A stretch of DNA of 64,000 nucleotides, from contig NZ_SJOJ01000004.1 in NCBI RefSeq assembly GCF_004330295.1, positions 186,001 through 250,000 of the forward strand, in the 5' to 3' direction. The notes under the pieces are model-generated. The model did not search any database and had not been told where the DNA came from. It was given only the letters and a program-made list of their open reading frames with translations. A program made the position numbers and the translations under genes. Of this stretch, positions 44,520-55,835 are shown one piece after another (positions within the stretch are counted from its first letter, which is position 1; every line of letters begins with the position of its first letter). This DNA is from Rahnella victoriana (GTDB lineage Bacteria > Pseudomonadota > Gammaproteobacteria > Enterobacterales > Enterobacteriaceae).

Positions 44520-47486
44520 TCAGAACCGTCCCTGAATACCAATATGGCCGACATAGCCTTCCATATCGCCGTCAAAACCTTTGACGTATTTCACATCAGC
44601 ATACACTGAGGTATTTGGCGCAAGTTGTGCCGTCATGCCTGCACCGGTCTGCCAGTATTGATCGGAGAAATCCGTGGTGCTGATATCGGTTCCGCCGACA
44701 TTGATATCCGGTGAGTCTGAGAAATTACTCAGTACATCGGCAGTCAGATAAGGTTTGAATTTTTCACTGGCTTTATCTTCAGCCTGATCACGGAACAAAC
44801 GCAGCCCGGCGCGCGCAGTGCCCTGATTGACAGACACACCGGAAATATCAGAAATCTCATCGCTGAAATCTTCAGCATTCAGATACTGATAAATTATCTG
44901 ACCCTGAGGTTCGATTTTCCAGTTGGTGCTGACCGTATAAGGTTTTCCCGCTTCCGCAGACAGCAGCGCGCCGTAGCTGTCCTGTTTCGCGTCATGCAGG
45001 CTGTCATACTGATTGCGATACCAGGTGAACTGGCCGACGAGATCGATATAAGCCCCATCTTGTGCATAACGGGTGTAATACCCACCCAGACTATACGCAT
45101 CACTGCGCACTGATCCGGCGTCAGCGCGTTTACCGGCCAGGGTGCGCACCTGATCCTGCGTGTCAGTGCTTTGATTACCCAGGGTTGCCATGATACCGGC
45201 GTGGACCCGCGTGCCGTTTTTCAGCTCATCCTGATACAGATCGGTCCCGAACTGTGCAAACCAGTAATCACTGTCGTAATCAAAACGGCCTGCGTCAAAA
45301 GTGGTGTGCTCGCCGCCGGTTCTCGCCCATGACGGGTTGTTATAGCCTTTGCCGTAAGCTTCGGTGTCGCCCATGCGTTCATGCAAGGTTCCCGCGATAC
45401 GCATGCCGTAATACAGGTTCAGATAAGGTGCCGCGATATAGCCGGGAATTTCGCCACGGTATGTTTCAGGCGTATCCGGAGTAGGCACAGGAATATCCGG
45501 AGTCGGAGTATCTGGCGTTGGAACATCAGGAACCGGGACATCGGGAACCGGGACGTCAGGTGTTGGAATTTCCGCGCGCAGGTACCAGTCATTATTATCG
45601 CCGGTCGCCTCTTTGCTGCCTTCGAAAAGGTAATAGTCGTAAGCCCCTATGCTGACGCTATTTTCCAGACTGAATAAGCCATTATGGCGGCTGGCATCAT
45701 CAATCTGAGCGACCCGGATCCCGTCGTTAATGGTCTCTGCTGCCGTACCCGACGTGGAGATATTTAATCCGAACTGCCCGGAGGCGTTGCCGGTAACGTG
45801 AATTAAATCGCCGGCACTGTTTCCCTGCGCATCCTGTTCCAGCGACGTATTCATAAAGAACGTACCGTTGCCTGACAGAGTTTGCATTTCCAGCGTTTTA
45901 TAATCACCTTGATCGGAAAACCGGACGCTGGCGTTATTCATGTTAAGAGAGTCAATGCGGGAGGAACCGGTCATCAGCCACTGACTGTCCTGCGCATCAA
46001 TATTAATCGTACCGGCAGGGGCAGACGTCAGCGCCGCGCCATTTATTGCACTGCCTTGCCAGGTTGAATTAAGCAAATTGAGCGTGAGCTGGCTGGCGAT
46101 TGGATCTTCATCGGCGCTTAGTGCAATAAGGTTACCGTTAATGATGCTGCCGTTGCTGGCATCGACCGACAGGTTGGCAATCTGGCTGGCATTGCTTCCG
46201 GCGACAACAAAGGCATCGGCGGCAGTCAGAGTACTGTTATCGAGGGTAACGGCCCAGTCGCCTTCGCTGGCATGCACACCTTGAGTTTTGCCGGTAAGCT
46301 GAGAGTTTTTGAGGCTCAGCGCGCCACCAAAGGCATAGTCCGGCGTATCGTAGGAGGTGATCAGGTCAACCAGCGGTTTATCCGATTGCGTATTTTCCAT
46401 TATCACCTGATTAAGATGAACTTTCCCCTGATGACTGATTTCTATGCCGCTGGTGGTATTGCCGCTGCTGATAGTGCCATTGAGCACCGAGACAACAGAG
46501 TTTTCGTTTGAGCTGATCGCTGCGCCTGCGGAATGGACATCGGTGTCCACTAAGGTGACGTAGCTGTTTTGATTGCTTTCGATGGCCGTGCTGCCTGCAT
46601 ATTCTGTATTAACAGAACCGCCGTTCATTAACACACCGCCATTGCGGGTGGAATAAATCGCCCGCGAACCCTCGCCAGTGGTGGTAATTACCGCGTCATT
46701 GGAAAACAGAATAAATCCATTGTCTTCAGCATATAAGGCGTTGGTATGCTTACCGTGGGTGGTCACTGCGCTACCACTTCCCGTGATAAGAACGTCGTTT
46801 CTCTTGTGCAGGCTGGGATTGATGTTGTTTAAAATAATGCCTTCTGAAAAGTCACCCGCAGTTGTGATATTGACTTTATTGATGGTGCCCATTGCCCCAT
46901 TCTGGATAACCAGACCATCAGAGCCATTATTCATTGAATTAATATTCAGAGTGCCAGCAATCGTCGCGGTGGCATTATCATTCACTGTGAATGCGGGGGT
47001 GCTGTTATTATAGGTATTTACAGTGACATCATTTGTAGAAAGGAAAGAGGTTCCTGCACCTTTCATAATAATGCCTATACTTTCTCCATAAGTATTGACG
47101 ATAAGCGGGCCGAGTAAATTAACGCTTCCGCCCTTGGAAATGAGCATGGCTTCAGTAAACGAGCCATGGGTGGTAATCGTCACCGGGGCCGCGACAGACT
47201 GTGTCAGCGTGCCGCCATCATGAATATAAAAGGCGGGAATACTGACATTGGAACCTTCCGACCAGGTAGTGGCATTGATACCATCAAGATACCCTTCGGC
47301 AGAAAGGTCAAAGGGGGCGGTTCCGCTGATATCAAAAATAGGTGCATTTGTCACATTGCCAAATTCATCTTTATCACTAATATCTGTTGCAAGCGCGTAA
47401 TTTGCCAGAGAGACAGATATTGCCAAAGGGGTCAGTTTTATTAATCTAAATGCAAATGTTTTCCATTTTCTAGGTTCATTGTCCAT
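44520..47486 (-). CDS. Type V autotransporter (AIDA/pertactin-like)
   Basis: A 988-residue surface protein. The extended signal peptide runs to about residue 33 (SLANYALA|TDISD). A passenger of about 590 residues is rich in Asn, Thr, Ser and Gly and built of beta-helix repeats (words such as VTINTY, NDNATATIAGTLNI). It is followed by a Pro/Asp/Val linker of repeated PDVPV/PDTPT units, and then the C-terminal autotransporter barrel of about 260 residues ending in IGIQGRF. The role is likely adhesion or aggregation. An upstream in-frame ATG (47534) would add 16 residues. No serine protease triad is visible. Confidence 0.88.
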   Translation of the reverse strand: MDNEPRKWKTFAFRLIKLTPLAISVSLANYALATDISDKDEFGNVTNAPIFDISGTAPFDLSAEGYLDGINATTWSEGSNVSIPAFYIHDGGTLTQSVAAPVTITTHGSFTEAMLISKGGSVNLLGPLIVNTYGESIGIIMKGAGTSFLSTNDVTVNTYNNSTPAFTVNDNATATIAGTLNINSMNNGSDGLVIQNGAMGTINKVNITTAGDFSEGIILNNINPSLHKRNDVLITGSGSAVTTHGKHTNALYAEDNGFILFSNDAVITTTGEGSRAIYSTRNGGVLMNGGSVNTEYAGSTAIESNQNSYVTLVDTDVHSAGAAISSNENSVVSVLNGTISSGNTTSGIEISHQGKVHLNQVIMENTQSDKPLVDLITSYDTPDYAFGGALSLKNSQLTGKTQGVHASEGDWAVTLDNSTLTAADAFVVAGSNASQIANLSVDASNGSIINGNLIALSADEDPIASQLTLNLLNSTWQGSAINGAALTSAPAGTINIDAQDSQWLMTGSSRIDSLNMNNASVRFSDQGDYKTLEMQTLSGNGTFFMNTSLEQDAQGNSAGDLIHVTGNASGQFGLNISTSGTAAETINDGIRVAQIDDASRHNGLFSLENSVSIGAYDYYLFEGSKEATGDNNDWYLRAEIPTPDVPVPDVPVPDVPTPDTPTPDIPVPTPDTPETYRGEIPGYIAAPYLNLYYGMRIAGTLHERMGDTEAYGKGYNNPSWARTGGEHTTFDAGRFDYDSDYWFAQFGTDLYQDELKNGTRVHAGIMATLGNQSTDTQDQVRTLAGKRADAGSVRSDAYSLGGYYTRYAQDGAYIDLVGQFTWYRNQYDSLHDAKQDSYGALLSAEAGKPYTVSTNWKIEPQGQIIYQYLNAEDFSDEISDISGVSVNQGTARAGLRLFRDQAEDKASEKFKPYLTADVLSNFSDSPDINVGGTDISTTDFSDQYWQTGAGMTAQLAPNTSVYADVKYVKGFDGDMEGYVGHIGIQGRF

Positions 47487-47703
47487 TTTATATAAAGTCC
47501 TGTCAGGATTTTTGTTAAAGAGTCTGCAGGACATTCTACGCAGTTTTATTAATAAGGTTATTAATTGTATATTAAGGAATGCTTAATTTTAGATGTTTAC
47601 GAATGTGTAATATGAAGGCGTTAACGCGATGAATACAGAGGATTAAATAATATTCGATGATAATGTTGTTTCAAAGTATATATATTATCGATCGGATGAA
47701 CAC

Positions 47704-47739
47704 AAAAAAAGCCGACCGCAAAAATACGGTCGGCTTTTT
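47704..47739. terminator. Rho-independent terminator upstream of the autotransporter
   Basis: Stem AAAAGCCGACCG/CGGTCGGCTTTT around CAAAAATA. It lies 20 bases past the stop of the MFS gene on the minus strand and isolates the autotransporter gene. Confidence 0.9.
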
Positions 47740-47758
47740 AGTACTCAAATAGCGTTTT

Positions 47759-48958
47759 TTAGTGCGCGGTGACTTCGTGATTAATCTTCTCTGCCTTGCT
47801 CTTCAGGCTGGCAAGCACCACCATCAGCACCAGCAACGCATAGGAAATGGTCGCGATGTTCAGCGCCCAGAACAGACCGTATTCGTTGTAGATGAAGGAG
47901 GAGAAGGACGCGAAAATCAGCGTGCCGACGGAACTGGTGGTCAGCAGCGCGGAAGTCAGCGTTGGCGGGGAGTTTTTCACCTGCAGGCTGCCGTAGCTCA
48001 TCAGACCGGAGAACATCCCGGAGTTACAGAAACCGAACAGACCGACCGCGAACAGCACCAGAGACGGCGAGTTGCTGGTGGTCAGCACCGCCAGACTTGC
48101 CATACCGACAACCACGGAAATCAGCAGGAAAGTACGCAGTTTGACGAAACGCACGGTGAACTGATTCAGGAACAGGCCAATCGCTTTCACCATCCAGTAC
48201 GTGGTGATGTAAATCGCGGCGCGGTCAGTTTCCATGCTGAAATGCTCATGCAGCCAGCTTGGCATCCACAACGTGAAGACCAGCTCGGTGAAGACAAAAG
48301 CAAACAGCGCGATACACAGGAAGAAGACCGCAATGCCCCACGGCTCTTTCGCCACGTTGTGCGTGGATTCGTTTTTCACCGGTTGCGGCACATTTGGGAA
48401 TTTCTGACCTGCGCACAGCAAAATCATCAGCAGGCTCAGTACACCCATGATGCCGTACATCGCCAGCCAGCTTGCACCATGTTTAAACAGGAAACCCAGC
48501 ACCAGCGACAGCGTCATACCAGAAAGCGCAAAGAAGAAGTCGGTGAAGATTAAGTTCGCGGAACGTTTTTTCGGATCGTCATTGATACGCACCACCAGAT
48601 AGCTGCCGATAGACATCATCAGACCCGCCGTGGCACCAATCAGGAACACGCCCACACCAAACAGCGTAATCGACGGCATGATGAACAGCGCGATACACAC
48701 CAGCACGGAAATAAACGAGCCGGTCATCAGCTGTTTGCCCAGATCAAACTTACGCATCAGGATGCCACTGATCATAATTGGCAGGAACAGGCCGATGTTC
48801 ATCAGAGAGAACATCTGGCCGATAAAGCCCGGATCTTTGTTAAACGCGGTGGCCACCGGCCCGATCACAATGCCCAGAGTGGAAACCAGTCCACCGGTAA
48901 AGAAATAGCTAAGCCATGAGATCACATTAATCCGACGGCGGTTATAAACAGTTTCCAT
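47759..48958 (-). CDS. MFS transporter, TsgA-like
   Basis: A 399-residue twelve-span permease similar in layout to E. coli TsgA: FLSYFFTGGLV-type first span (here WLSYFFTGGLVSTLGIVIG), LMMSIGSYLVVR, LIFTDFFFALSGM and EPWGIAVFFLCIALFAFV. TsgA itself has no proven substrate. It is divergent from iaaA with 277 bases between. I call it TsgA-like because the true tsgA may lie elsewhere. Confidence 0.8.
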   Translation of the reverse strand: METVYNRRRINVISWLSYFFTGGLVSTLGIVIGPVATAFNKDPGFIGQMFSLMNIGLFLPIMISGILMRKFDLGKQLMTGSFISVLVCIALFIMPSITLFGVGVFLIGATAGLMMSIGSYLVVRINDDPKKRSANLIFTDFFFALSGMTLSLVLGFLFKHGASWLAMYGIMGVLSLLMILLCAGQKFPNVPQPVKNESTHNVAKEPWGIAVFFLCIALFAFVFTELVFTLWMPSWLHEHFSMETDRAAIYITTYWMVKAIGLFLNQFTVRFVKLRTFLLISVVVGMASLAVLTTSNSPSLVLFAVGLFGFCNSGMFSGLMSYGSLQVKNSPPTLTSALLTTSSVGTLIFASFSSFIYNEYGLFWALNIATISYALLVLMVVLASLKSKAEKINHEVTAH

Positions 48959-49235
48959 AAACTGATTTCCTAAAAAGAGAAAATAAAAAAGCCACGGAAA
49001 GCTTATCCAGAGGTGCTTTTATCCGCAGTTAAGACGTTTATTATTGCTGTTCTTTGGTCATTTGTCCCGCGAGTATATTCAATTGCAGCATTTGTTTTTC
49101 CTAAACAATCTAAGCAATTAGCGACCTTTTGATGGCGCGACATTTCTGCTTTACATACTGTAGCGGGCTAAATATAGTCAAAAACAGATCAACATTTTCC
49201 TATACATAAATACAACATCGAAAGGTGCAGCGCTA

Positions 49236-50249
49236 ATGAGTTTTTCTACTGATAATTCAGCGGCTTCCGTTTCGGACAAGAAGCGGGCGGTTATTGCGAT
49301 CCACGGTGGTGCAGGGGCGATTACCCGCGCGGCAATGAGCGCTGAAAAAGAACGACTTTACTTAGCCGAACTGGAGAGAATAGTCGCGTCCGGACAGGCG
49401 ATTCTGGCCGCCGGCGGCAGTGCACTGGATGCGGTCACCGAAGCGGTGCGTCTGCTTGAAGAGTGCCCGTTATTTAATGCGGGCAAAGGCGCTGTTTTTA
49501 CACATCAGGGAACGCATGAGCTTGACGCCTGCATTATGGACGGCCGCACGCTGGATGCCGGTGCGATAAGTTGTGTCAATCATATCCGCAATCCGATCCT
49601 GACTGCCCGTAAAGTGCTGGAAGTCAGTCCGCATGTGATGTTTACCGGCGCGGGGGCGGAAGCCTTTGCCCGCGAAAACGGACAGGAAATGGTCGGCCCG
49701 GACTACTTTTTCACGCAGGAACGTTATGACCAGCTGCAACGGGCGATTGCCGCTGATCAGGGCGTGATGCTTGATCATGACGGCGCAACGCTGAATGCGG
49801 CTGTGTCAGATGATCCGCTCGATCCGGAACGTAAATTTGGCACCGTGGGCGCGGTGGCAATGGATGCGCTGGGTAATCTGGCGGCAGCGACCTCCACCGG
49901 CGGCATGACCAACAAACAGGCCGGACGCGTCGGCGATTCGCCGATCATTGGTGCCGGGTGCTACGCCAGCAATAATACCGTGGCGATTTCCAGTACCGGC
50001 ACCGGCGAAGTGTTTATGCGCACGGTGGCGGCCTATGACGTCGCCGCGCTGATTGAATACGCCGGTCTTTCTCTTGAAGAGGCGACACGTAAAGTCGTGC
50101 AGGAAAAACTGCTGCCTCTGGGCGGCAGCGGCGGCATGATTGCGGTAGATAAGTTTGGCAACGTGGAACTGCCGTTCAACAGCGAAGGCATGTACCGTGG
50201 ATTTGCACGGGTGGGCGACGCGCCCGTCGTCAGCATTTACCGCGCATGA
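49236..50249 (+). CDS. iaaA: Isoaspartyl peptidase / L-asparaginase IaaA
   Basis: A 337-residue Ntn-hydrolase precursor that cleaves itself before the nucleophile Thr203 (KFGTVGAVA) into alpha and beta subunits. It then hydrolyses isoaspartyl dipeptides and asparagine. Other marks are [12 protein letters not shown] at the N-terminus, the [22 protein letters not shown] substrate loop and STTGTGE-like [12 protein letters not shown]. The length is slightly above E. coli (321) because of a 16-residue N-terminal extension. It overlaps gsiA by four bases. Confidence 0.96.
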   Translation: MSFSTDNSAASVSDKKRAVIAIHGGAGAITRAAMSAEKERLYLAELERIVASGQAILAAGGSALDAVTEAVRLLEECPLFNAGKGAVFTHQGTHELDACIMDGRTLDAGAISCVNHIRNPILTARKVLEVSPHVMFTGAGAEAFARENGQEMVGPDYFFTQERYDQLQRAIAADQGVMLDHDGATLNAAVSDDPLDPERKFGTVGAVAMDALGNLAAATSTGGMTNKQAGRVGDSPIIGAGCYASNNTVAISSTGTGEVFMRTVAAYDVAALIEYAGLSLEEATRKVVQEKLLPLGGSGGMIAVDKFGNVELPFNSEGMYRGFARVGDAPVVSIYRA

Positions 50250-52114
50250 ACAGCCCGATGAAACCTTCTCTTATTCTGCCCCCCGACCACGTGCTGGCTG
50301 TCAGTCAGCTCAGTGTGCAATTTGCGCATGAAGGTCAGGTGATCCCGGCGGTTAATCAACTCAGTTTTCAGGTGAAACGCGGCGAAACGCTGGCGATCGT
50401 CGGGGAATCCGGCTCCGGAAAATCCGTCACCTCGCTGGCGCTGATGCGTCTGGTAGAGCAGGGCGGCGGCCAGATTTCCCAGGGCGAGATGCATTTTCGT
50501 CGCCGTAACGGTGAAGTGGTGGATCTGATGGCGGCCTCGCAACCTGCCATGCGTAACCTGCGCGGCGCAGACATGGCGATGATTTTTCAGGAACCCATGA
50601 CCTCGCTCAATCCGGTTTTTCCGGTGGGTGAACAAATCGCCGAGTCGATCCGTCTGCACCAGAATAAAGATCACCGCGCTGCCCGTGCCGAAGCGTTACG
50701 GATGCTGGATCTGGTGCGTATTCCCGAAGCCCGCAATATTCTCGACAGCTACCCGCATCAGCTTTCCGGCGGCATGCGTCAGCGGGTGATGATCGCCATG
50801 GCGCTTTCCTGCAAACCCGCGCTGCTGATTGCCGACGAACCGACCACGGCGCTGGATGTCACCATTCAGGCGCAAATTCTGCAACTGATCCGCGTGCTGC
50901 AAAAAGAGATGCAGATGGGCGTGATTTTCATTACGCACGATATGGGCGTGGTGGCCGAAATCGCTGACCGGGTGCTGGTCATGCATCAGGGCAACAGCGT
51001 GGAAAACGGTCGCGTCAGTGAGATTTTTTACTCACCGCAACAGCCCTATACCCGCACGTTACTGGCTGCGGTGCCGAAACTGGGGTCGATGGCGGGTAAA
51101 CCGCTGCCTGCGCGTTTTCCTTTACCGGAGCAGGAAGAAAGCGACCCGGAACTGGTGCAAAACACCCTGACGCCGGGCGTGCCGCCGATTTTACAGGTGC
51201 GAGATCTGGTGACGCGATTTGACCTGCGCAGCGGCATATTTAACCGCGTCACCCGCCGTGTTCATGCGGTGGAAAAAGTCAGCTTTGATTTGCATCCCGG
51301 CGAGACGCTGGCGCTGGTCGGGGAATCCGGCTGCGGGAAATCCACCACCGGCCGCTCGCTGCTGAAACTGGTGAAAAGTCAGGGCGGTACCATCACCTTT
51401 AACGGCCAGACGCTGACGGATATCGGCGGCAGCGAACTGCAACATCTGCGACGCGATATTCAGTTTATCTTTCAGGATCCCTACGCCTCGCTCGATCCGC
51501 GCCTGACGGTGGGCTATTCGATCATGGAGCCGCTGCTGGTTCACAAGCTGGCAAAAGGCGCAGAAGCGGAAGCCCGCGTGGCCTGGTTGCTGGAAAAAGT
51601 CGGGCTGCTGCCGGAACACGCGCAGCGGTATCCTCACGAGTTTTCCGGCGGCCAGCGCCAGCGCATCTGTATCGCCCGCGCACTGGCGCTCAATCCCAAA
51701 GTGGTGATTGCCGACGAATCGGTTTCCGCGCTGGATGTCTCCATCCGCGCGCAAATCATCAACCTGCTGATGGATTTGCAGAAAGAGTTCGGGCTGGCAT
51801 TTCTGTTTATTTCTCACGATATGGCAGTGGTCGAGCGGATCAGCCATCGCGTGGCGGTGATGTATCTCGGGCAGATTGTGGAGATCGGCTCGCGGCGTGC
51901 GGTGTTTGAAAGCCCGCAACATCCTTACACCCGCAAACTGATGGCGGCGGTGCCGGTTGCCGATCCGGCGCATAAGCGCAAGGAACAGGCGCTGCTGGTC
52001 GATGAAGTCCCCAGCCCGATCCGTGCGCTCAATGATGACCCGCTGGTGGCACCGCTGGTGAAAGTTGGCGAAGGGCATTTCGTCGCACGGCACAGTATCG
52101 CGGGTATTTACTGA
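50246..52114 (+). CDS. gsiA: Glutathione ABC transporter ATPase GsiA
   Basis: A 622-residue ATPase subunit with two fused nucleotide-binding domains. Walker A motifs are GESGSGKSV (about residue 53) and GESGCGKST (about 360). The signatures [12 protein letters not shown] and [12 protein letters not shown] and Walker [13 protein letters not shown] and [12 protein letters not shown] (Ser in place of the usual Pro) are all present. It powers the GsiBCD glutathione importer. The start overlaps the iaaA stop (ATGA). Confidence 0.95.
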   Translation: MNSPMKPSLILPPDHVLAVSQLSVQFAHEGQVIPAVNQLSFQVKRGETLAIVGESGSGKSVTSLALMRLVEQGGGQISQGEMHFRRRNGEVVDLMAASQPAMRNLRGADMAMIFQEPMTSLNPVFPVGEQIAESIRLHQNKDHRAARAEALRMLDLVRIPEARNILDSYPHQLSGGMRQRVMIAMALSCKPALLIADEPTTALDVTIQAQILQLIRVLQKEMQMGVIFITHDMGVVAEIADRVLVMHQGNSVENGRVSEIFYSPQQPYTRTLLAAVPKLGSMAGKPLPARFPLPEQEESDPELVQNTLTPGVPPILQVRDLVTRFDLRSGIFNRVTRRVHAVEKVSFDLHPGETLALVGESGCGKSTTGRSLLKLVKSQGGTITFNGQTLTDIGGSELQHLRRDIQFIFQDPYASLDPRLTVGYSIMEPLLVHKLAKGAEAEARVAWLLEKVGLLPEHAQRYPHEFSGGQRQRICIARALALNPKVVIADESVSALDVSIRAQIINLLMDLQKEFGLAFLFISHDMAVVERISHRVAVMYLGQIVEIGSRRAVFESPQHPYTRKLMAAVPVADPAHKRKEQALLVDEVPSPIRALNDDPLVAPLVKVGEGHFVARHSIAGIY

Positions 52115-52186
52115 TTTTTCTGACGGCTTATTTTGAGCCGTCAATTCTTAGCAAGACAAACGGGTAAGACAGGAAAAGGAACTGAC

Positions 52187-53743
52187 ATGAATCAGCAGAA
52201 ATCTAAAGGTAAGAACGTTGTCCGTCAGGCCGTGCTCGCTGCCGCTGTTTTCGGTTCGCTGGCCTCGGCTTCTGCGTGGGCAGCCAAAGACGTGGTGGTC
52301 GCCGTAGGCTCTAACTTCACCTCGCTCGATCCCTACGACGCCAATGACACGCTGTCACAGGCGGTTGCCAAATCCTTCTATCAGGGACTGTTTGGCTTCG
52401 ATAAAAACATGAAGCTGGAGAATGTGCTGGCGGAAAGCTACACCGTCAGTCAGGACGGTCTGGTGTACACCATCAAACTGCATCCGGGCATTAAATTCCA
52501 GGACGGCACTGATTTCAACGCCGCTGCGGTGAAGGTTAACTTTGATCGCGCCAGCAACCCGGACAGCCATCTCAAGCGTTACAACCTGTTCAAAAATATC
52601 GCCAGCACCGAAGCGGTGGATGACACCACGGTAAAAATTACGCTGAAAACCCCGTTCTCGGCGTTCATCAACATTCTGGCGCATCCGTCTGCGGTGATCA
52701 TTTCCCCGGCGGCGCTGACCAAATACGGTAAAGATATCGGCTTCCATCCGGTCGGTACCGGCCCGTATACGCTGGATCAGTGGAACCAGACTGACTTCGT
52801 GAAAGTGAAGAAATTTGACGGCTACTGGAAAAAAGGCGAGCCGAAACTCGACACCATCACCTGGCGTCCGGTGGTCGATAACAATACCCGCGCGGCCATG
52901 CTGCAAACCGGCGAAGCGGATCTGGCCTTCCCGGTACCTTACGAGCAGGCTGCGCTGCTGGCGAAAAACGACAAACTGGATCTGGTGGCTGCGCCGTCAA
53001 TCCTGCACCGTTACATCAGCTTTAACGTGACGCAAAAGCCATTCGATAACGTCAAAGTCCGTGAGGCGATCAACTACGCCATCAACAAACAGGCGCTGAT
53101 CAAAGTCGCGTTTGCCGGTTACGCGGTGCCATCAGAAGGGCCGTTGCCGCAGGGCATCGAATACGCCGCGAAATTCAAACCCTGGCCGTATGATCCGGCA
53201 AAAGCCAAAGCCTTGCTGAAAGAGGCCGGTTATCCGGACGGTTTCACCACCACGCTGTGGTCATCGCATAACAACAGCACCGCGCAGAAAGTGTTGCAGT
53301 TCACTCAGCAGCAACTGGCGCAGGTGGGCATCAAAGTCACCGTGACCGCCATGGACGCCGCGCAGCGTGCCGCACAGGTTGAGAACGTCGGGCAGAAAGA
53401 AGCGGGTATTCGTATGTTCTATACCGGCTGGTCAGCCTCTACCGGCGAAGCAGACTGGGCGCTGTCGCCATTGTTCTCCACGCAGGCCGCGCCGCCGAAG
53501 CAGTTCAACACGGCGTTCTACAGCAATGCGCAGGTGGATAAAGACTTGTCGGATGCGCTGAAAACCACCGACAAAACCGAGAAAGCCAGACTGTACGCCG
53601 ATGCCCAGAAACAAATCTGGACCGATGCGCCGTGGGCCTTCCTGGTGACGGAACGTCTGGTGTCTGCCAATAATAAACGTCTGACAGGCTTTTATGTGAT
53701 GCCGGATACGGCCTTCAGCTTTGAAGATGCCGATGTGAAATAA
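52187..53743 (+). CDS. gsiB: Glutathione-binding periplasmic protein GsiB
   Basis: A 518-residue family 5 solute-binding protein with a signal peptide (cleaved after ASAWA, about residue 34). Family words are [38 protein letters not shown] and [19 protein letters not shown] seven bases before the ATG at 52187 fixes the start. An in-frame extension 18 codons upstream lacks a site. Two hairpins follow before gsiC. Confidence 0.95.
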   Translation: MNQQKSKGKNVVRQAVLAAAVFGSLASASAWAAKDVVVAVGSNFTSLDPYDANDTLSQAVAKSFYQGLFGFDKNMKLENVLAESYTVSQDGLVYTIKLHPGIKFQDGTDFNAAAVKVNFDRASNPDSHLKRYNLFKNIASTEAVDDTTVKITLKTPFSAFINILAHPSAVIISPAALTKYGKDIGFHPVGTGPYTLDQWNQTDFVKVKKFDGYWKKGEPKLDTITWRPVVDNNTRAAMLQTGEADLAFPVPYEQAALLAKNDKLDLVAAPSILHRYISFNVTQKPFDNVKVREAINYAINKQALIKVAFAGYAVPSEGPLPQGIEYAAKFKPWPYDPAKAKALLKEAGYPDGFTTTLWSSHNNSTAQKVLQFTQQQLAQVGIKVTVTAMDAAQRAAQVENVGQKEAGIRMFYTGWSASTGEADWALSPLFSTQAAPPKQFNTAFYSNAQVDKDLSDALKTTDKTEKARLYADAQKQIWTDAPWAFLVTERLVSANNKRLTGFYVMPDTAFSFEDADVK

Positions 53744-53757
53744 CAGACGGTGAAGCT

Positions 53758-53820
53758 TTCAGGGCGTGTGGCGCACAGCGTGCGCGCCCTGAACCCATGT
53801 GTTCCGGGGCCGGAACATGG
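53758..53820 (+). promoter_or_regulatory. Tandem hairpins between gsiB and gsiC
   Basis: Hairpin one: TTCAGGGCG/CGCCCTGAA with an inner GCGCAC/GTGCGC (53758-53793). Hairpin two: CCATG and TTCCGG pair with CCGGAA and CATGG (53795-53820). No T run follows, so they are more likely to stabilise the gsiB end or attenuate transcription than to end it fully. That would give more binding protein than permease. Confidence 0.6.
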
Positions 53821-53851
53821 ATGTTTACCGTGAAATCACAGACAGCGAATC

Positions 53852-54772
53852 ATGCTTAACTATTTTTTAAAACGATTACTCGGACTGATCCCCACGTTGC
53901 TGATTGTGGCGGTGCTGGTGTTTTTATTTGTGCATCTGCTGCCGGGCGATCCGGCGCGGCTGATGGCCGGACAAGATGCCGACGCCAGCGTGGTCGCGCT
54001 GGTGCGTCAGGATTTAGGGCTGGATAAGCCGCTTTATCAGCAATTTTTCACCTTCTTTGGCAATGCGCTGACCGGTGACTTCGGTCATTCGATGGTGTCA
54101 AAACGCCCGGTTATAGACGAAATCAGTTCCCGTTTCCTGCCGACATTCTGGCTGACGCTGACCAGCATGCTGTGGTCGGTGATTTTCGGACTGGTGATCG
54201 GCGTGGTCTCCGCCGTCTGGCGTAACCGCTGGCCTGACAGACTGGGTATGGCGCTCGCCGTTTCCGGCATTTCCTTTCCGGCTTTCGCGCTGGGCATGTT
54301 GCTGATGCAGATTTTCTCCGTTGAACTGGGCTGGTTGCCGACGGTCGGCGCGGACGGCTGGCGTCACTATATCCTTCCTTCCATTACGCTGGGTGCGGCG
54401 GTGGCGGCAATCATGGCCCGCTTCACCCGCGCCTCGTTTGTCGAAGTGATGCAGGAAGATTACATGCGCACCGCGCGCGCCAAAGGGGTACACGAGGCGG
54501 TGGTGGTGGTCAAACACGGCCTGCGCAACGCGATGATCCCCGTAGTGACCATGATGGGGCTGCAATTTGGTTTTCTGCTTGGCGGCTCGATTGTCGTCGA
54601 AAAAGTCTTCAACTGGCCGGGATTAGGGCGGTTGCTGGTCGATTCCGTTGAGATGCGCGATTATCCGGTGATACAGGCAGAAGTGCTGCTGTTCTCGCTG
54701 GAGTTCATCCTGATCAATCTGCTGGTGGACATGCTGTACGCCGTCATCAACCCTTCAATCCGATACAAGTGA
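53852..54772 (+). CDS. gsiC: Glutathione ABC transporter permease GsiC
   Basis: A 306-residue six-span permease of the DppB group. It begins [20 protein letters not shown], has [14 protein letters not shown] after the first span and an EAA loop in [20 protein letters not shown]. It forms the channel with GsiD. The gsiD start follows at or within the stop. Confidence 0.95.
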   Translation: MLNYFLKRLLGLIPTLLIVAVLVFLFVHLLPGDPARLMAGQDADASVVALVRQDLGLDKPLYQQFFTFFGNALTGDFGHSMVSKRPVIDEISSRFLPTFWLTLTSMLWSVIFGLVIGVVSAVWRNRWPDRLGMALAVSGISFPAFALGMLLMQIFSVELGWLPTVGADGWRHYILPSITLGAAVAAIMARFTRASFVEVMQEDYMRTARAKGVHEAVVVVKHGLRNAMIPVVTMMGLQFGFLLGGSIVVEKVFNWPGLGRLLVDSVEMRDYPVIQAEVLLFSLEFILINLLVDMLYAVINPSIRYK

Positions 54773-54780
54773 GTCAACGC

Positions 54781-55701
54781 ATGAAAAACTGGCGGCGAAA
54801 TGCCGTACTTGCGAGTTTGCCGATAATCACACCGGGAACCGCGCAATCACAGGCGGTTCGGACACCGTGGAAAGCGTTCTGGCGGCGTTTCCGTCGTCAG
54901 CATATTGCGATGATTGCGGGTGTGTTCATCCTGTTATTGATCATGGCAGCCATCCTTGCGCCGTGGCTGGTGCCCTTTGATCCGGAAAATTATTTTGATT
55001 ACGACCGGCTGAACGAAGGCCCGTCGCTGATCCACTGGCTGGGCGTCGATTCCCTCGGACGGGATATTTTCAGCCGCATCCTGATGGGCACGCGGATTTC
55101 CCTGACGGCGGGTGTGCTTTCGGTGGTACTCGGCGCGGCGATTGGCACGGTATTCGGCCTGCTGGCGGGATATTACGAAGGCTGGTGGGACCGCATCACC
55201 ATGCGCGTTTGCGACGTGCTGTTTGCTTTCCCCGGTATTTTGCTGGCGATTGCCGTGGTGGCGGTGATGGGCAACGGCATGTCGAACGTGATTATTGCGG
55301 TGGCGATTTTCAGCATTCCGGCCTTCGCACGTCTGGTACGTGGCAACACGCTGGTGCTGAAACAGCAAACTTATATTGAATCCGCCCGCAGCATCGGTGC
55401 CTCCGACGCCACCATTTTGTTCCGCCACATCCTGCCGGGCACGTTGTCATCCATCGTGGTGTATTTCACCATGCGCATCGGCACGTCAATTATTACCGCC
55501 GCCAGCCTGTCCTTCCTTGGCATGGGCGCGCAACCGCCAACACCGGAGTGGGGCGCCATGCTCAACGAAGCCCGCGCCGACATGGTCATGGCACCGCACG
55601 TGGCAATATTCCCCAGTCTGGCCATATTCCTGACCGTACTGGCGTTTAATTTGCTGGGCGATGGGTTAAGGGATGCGCTGGATCCGAAATTGAAGAATTG
55701 A
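54781..55701 (+). CDS. gsiD: Glutathione ABC transporter permease GsiD
   Basis: A 306-residue second permease, DppC group, with six spans. [14 protein letters not shown] matches the E. coli start (MRLFNWRRQAVL) best, so I chose the ATG at 54781. A GTG at 54769 overlapping the gsiC stop is possible. The conserved core is [20 protein letters not shown] and the EAA loop [22 protein letters not shown]. Last gene of the operon; a family A repeat follows. Confidence 0.95.
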   Translation: MKNWRRNAVLASLPIITPGTAQSQAVRTPWKAFWRRFRRQHIAMIAGVFILLLIMAAILAPWLVPFDPENYFDYDRLNEGPSLIHWLGVDSLGRDIFSRILMGTRISLTAGVLSVVLGAAIGTVFGLLAGYYEGWWDRITMRVCDVLFAFPGILLAIAVVAVMGNGMSNVIIAVAIFSIPAFARLVRGNTLVLKQQTYIESARSIGASDATILFRHILPGTLSSIVVYFTMRIGTSIITAASLSFLGMGAQPPTPEWGAMLNEARADMVMAPHVAIFPSLAIFLTVLAFNLLGDGLRDALDPKLKN

Positions 55702-55835
55702 TTTTTGGGGGCAGCTATAGGTTTGAACCATATCGCATTTTTCCCAACAAATTACAGATGAGGATCTGGCCAGTTTTAGGCCTGAAATTAACGGACATGA
55801 CAATTCCTTTGTTTGTTTTCACAAACGCAGAACAA

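Noticed and set aside
51191-52144. Minus-strand frame of 317 codons inside gsiA
   Set aside because: Antisense to the second ATPase domain of GsiA and with shadow composition.
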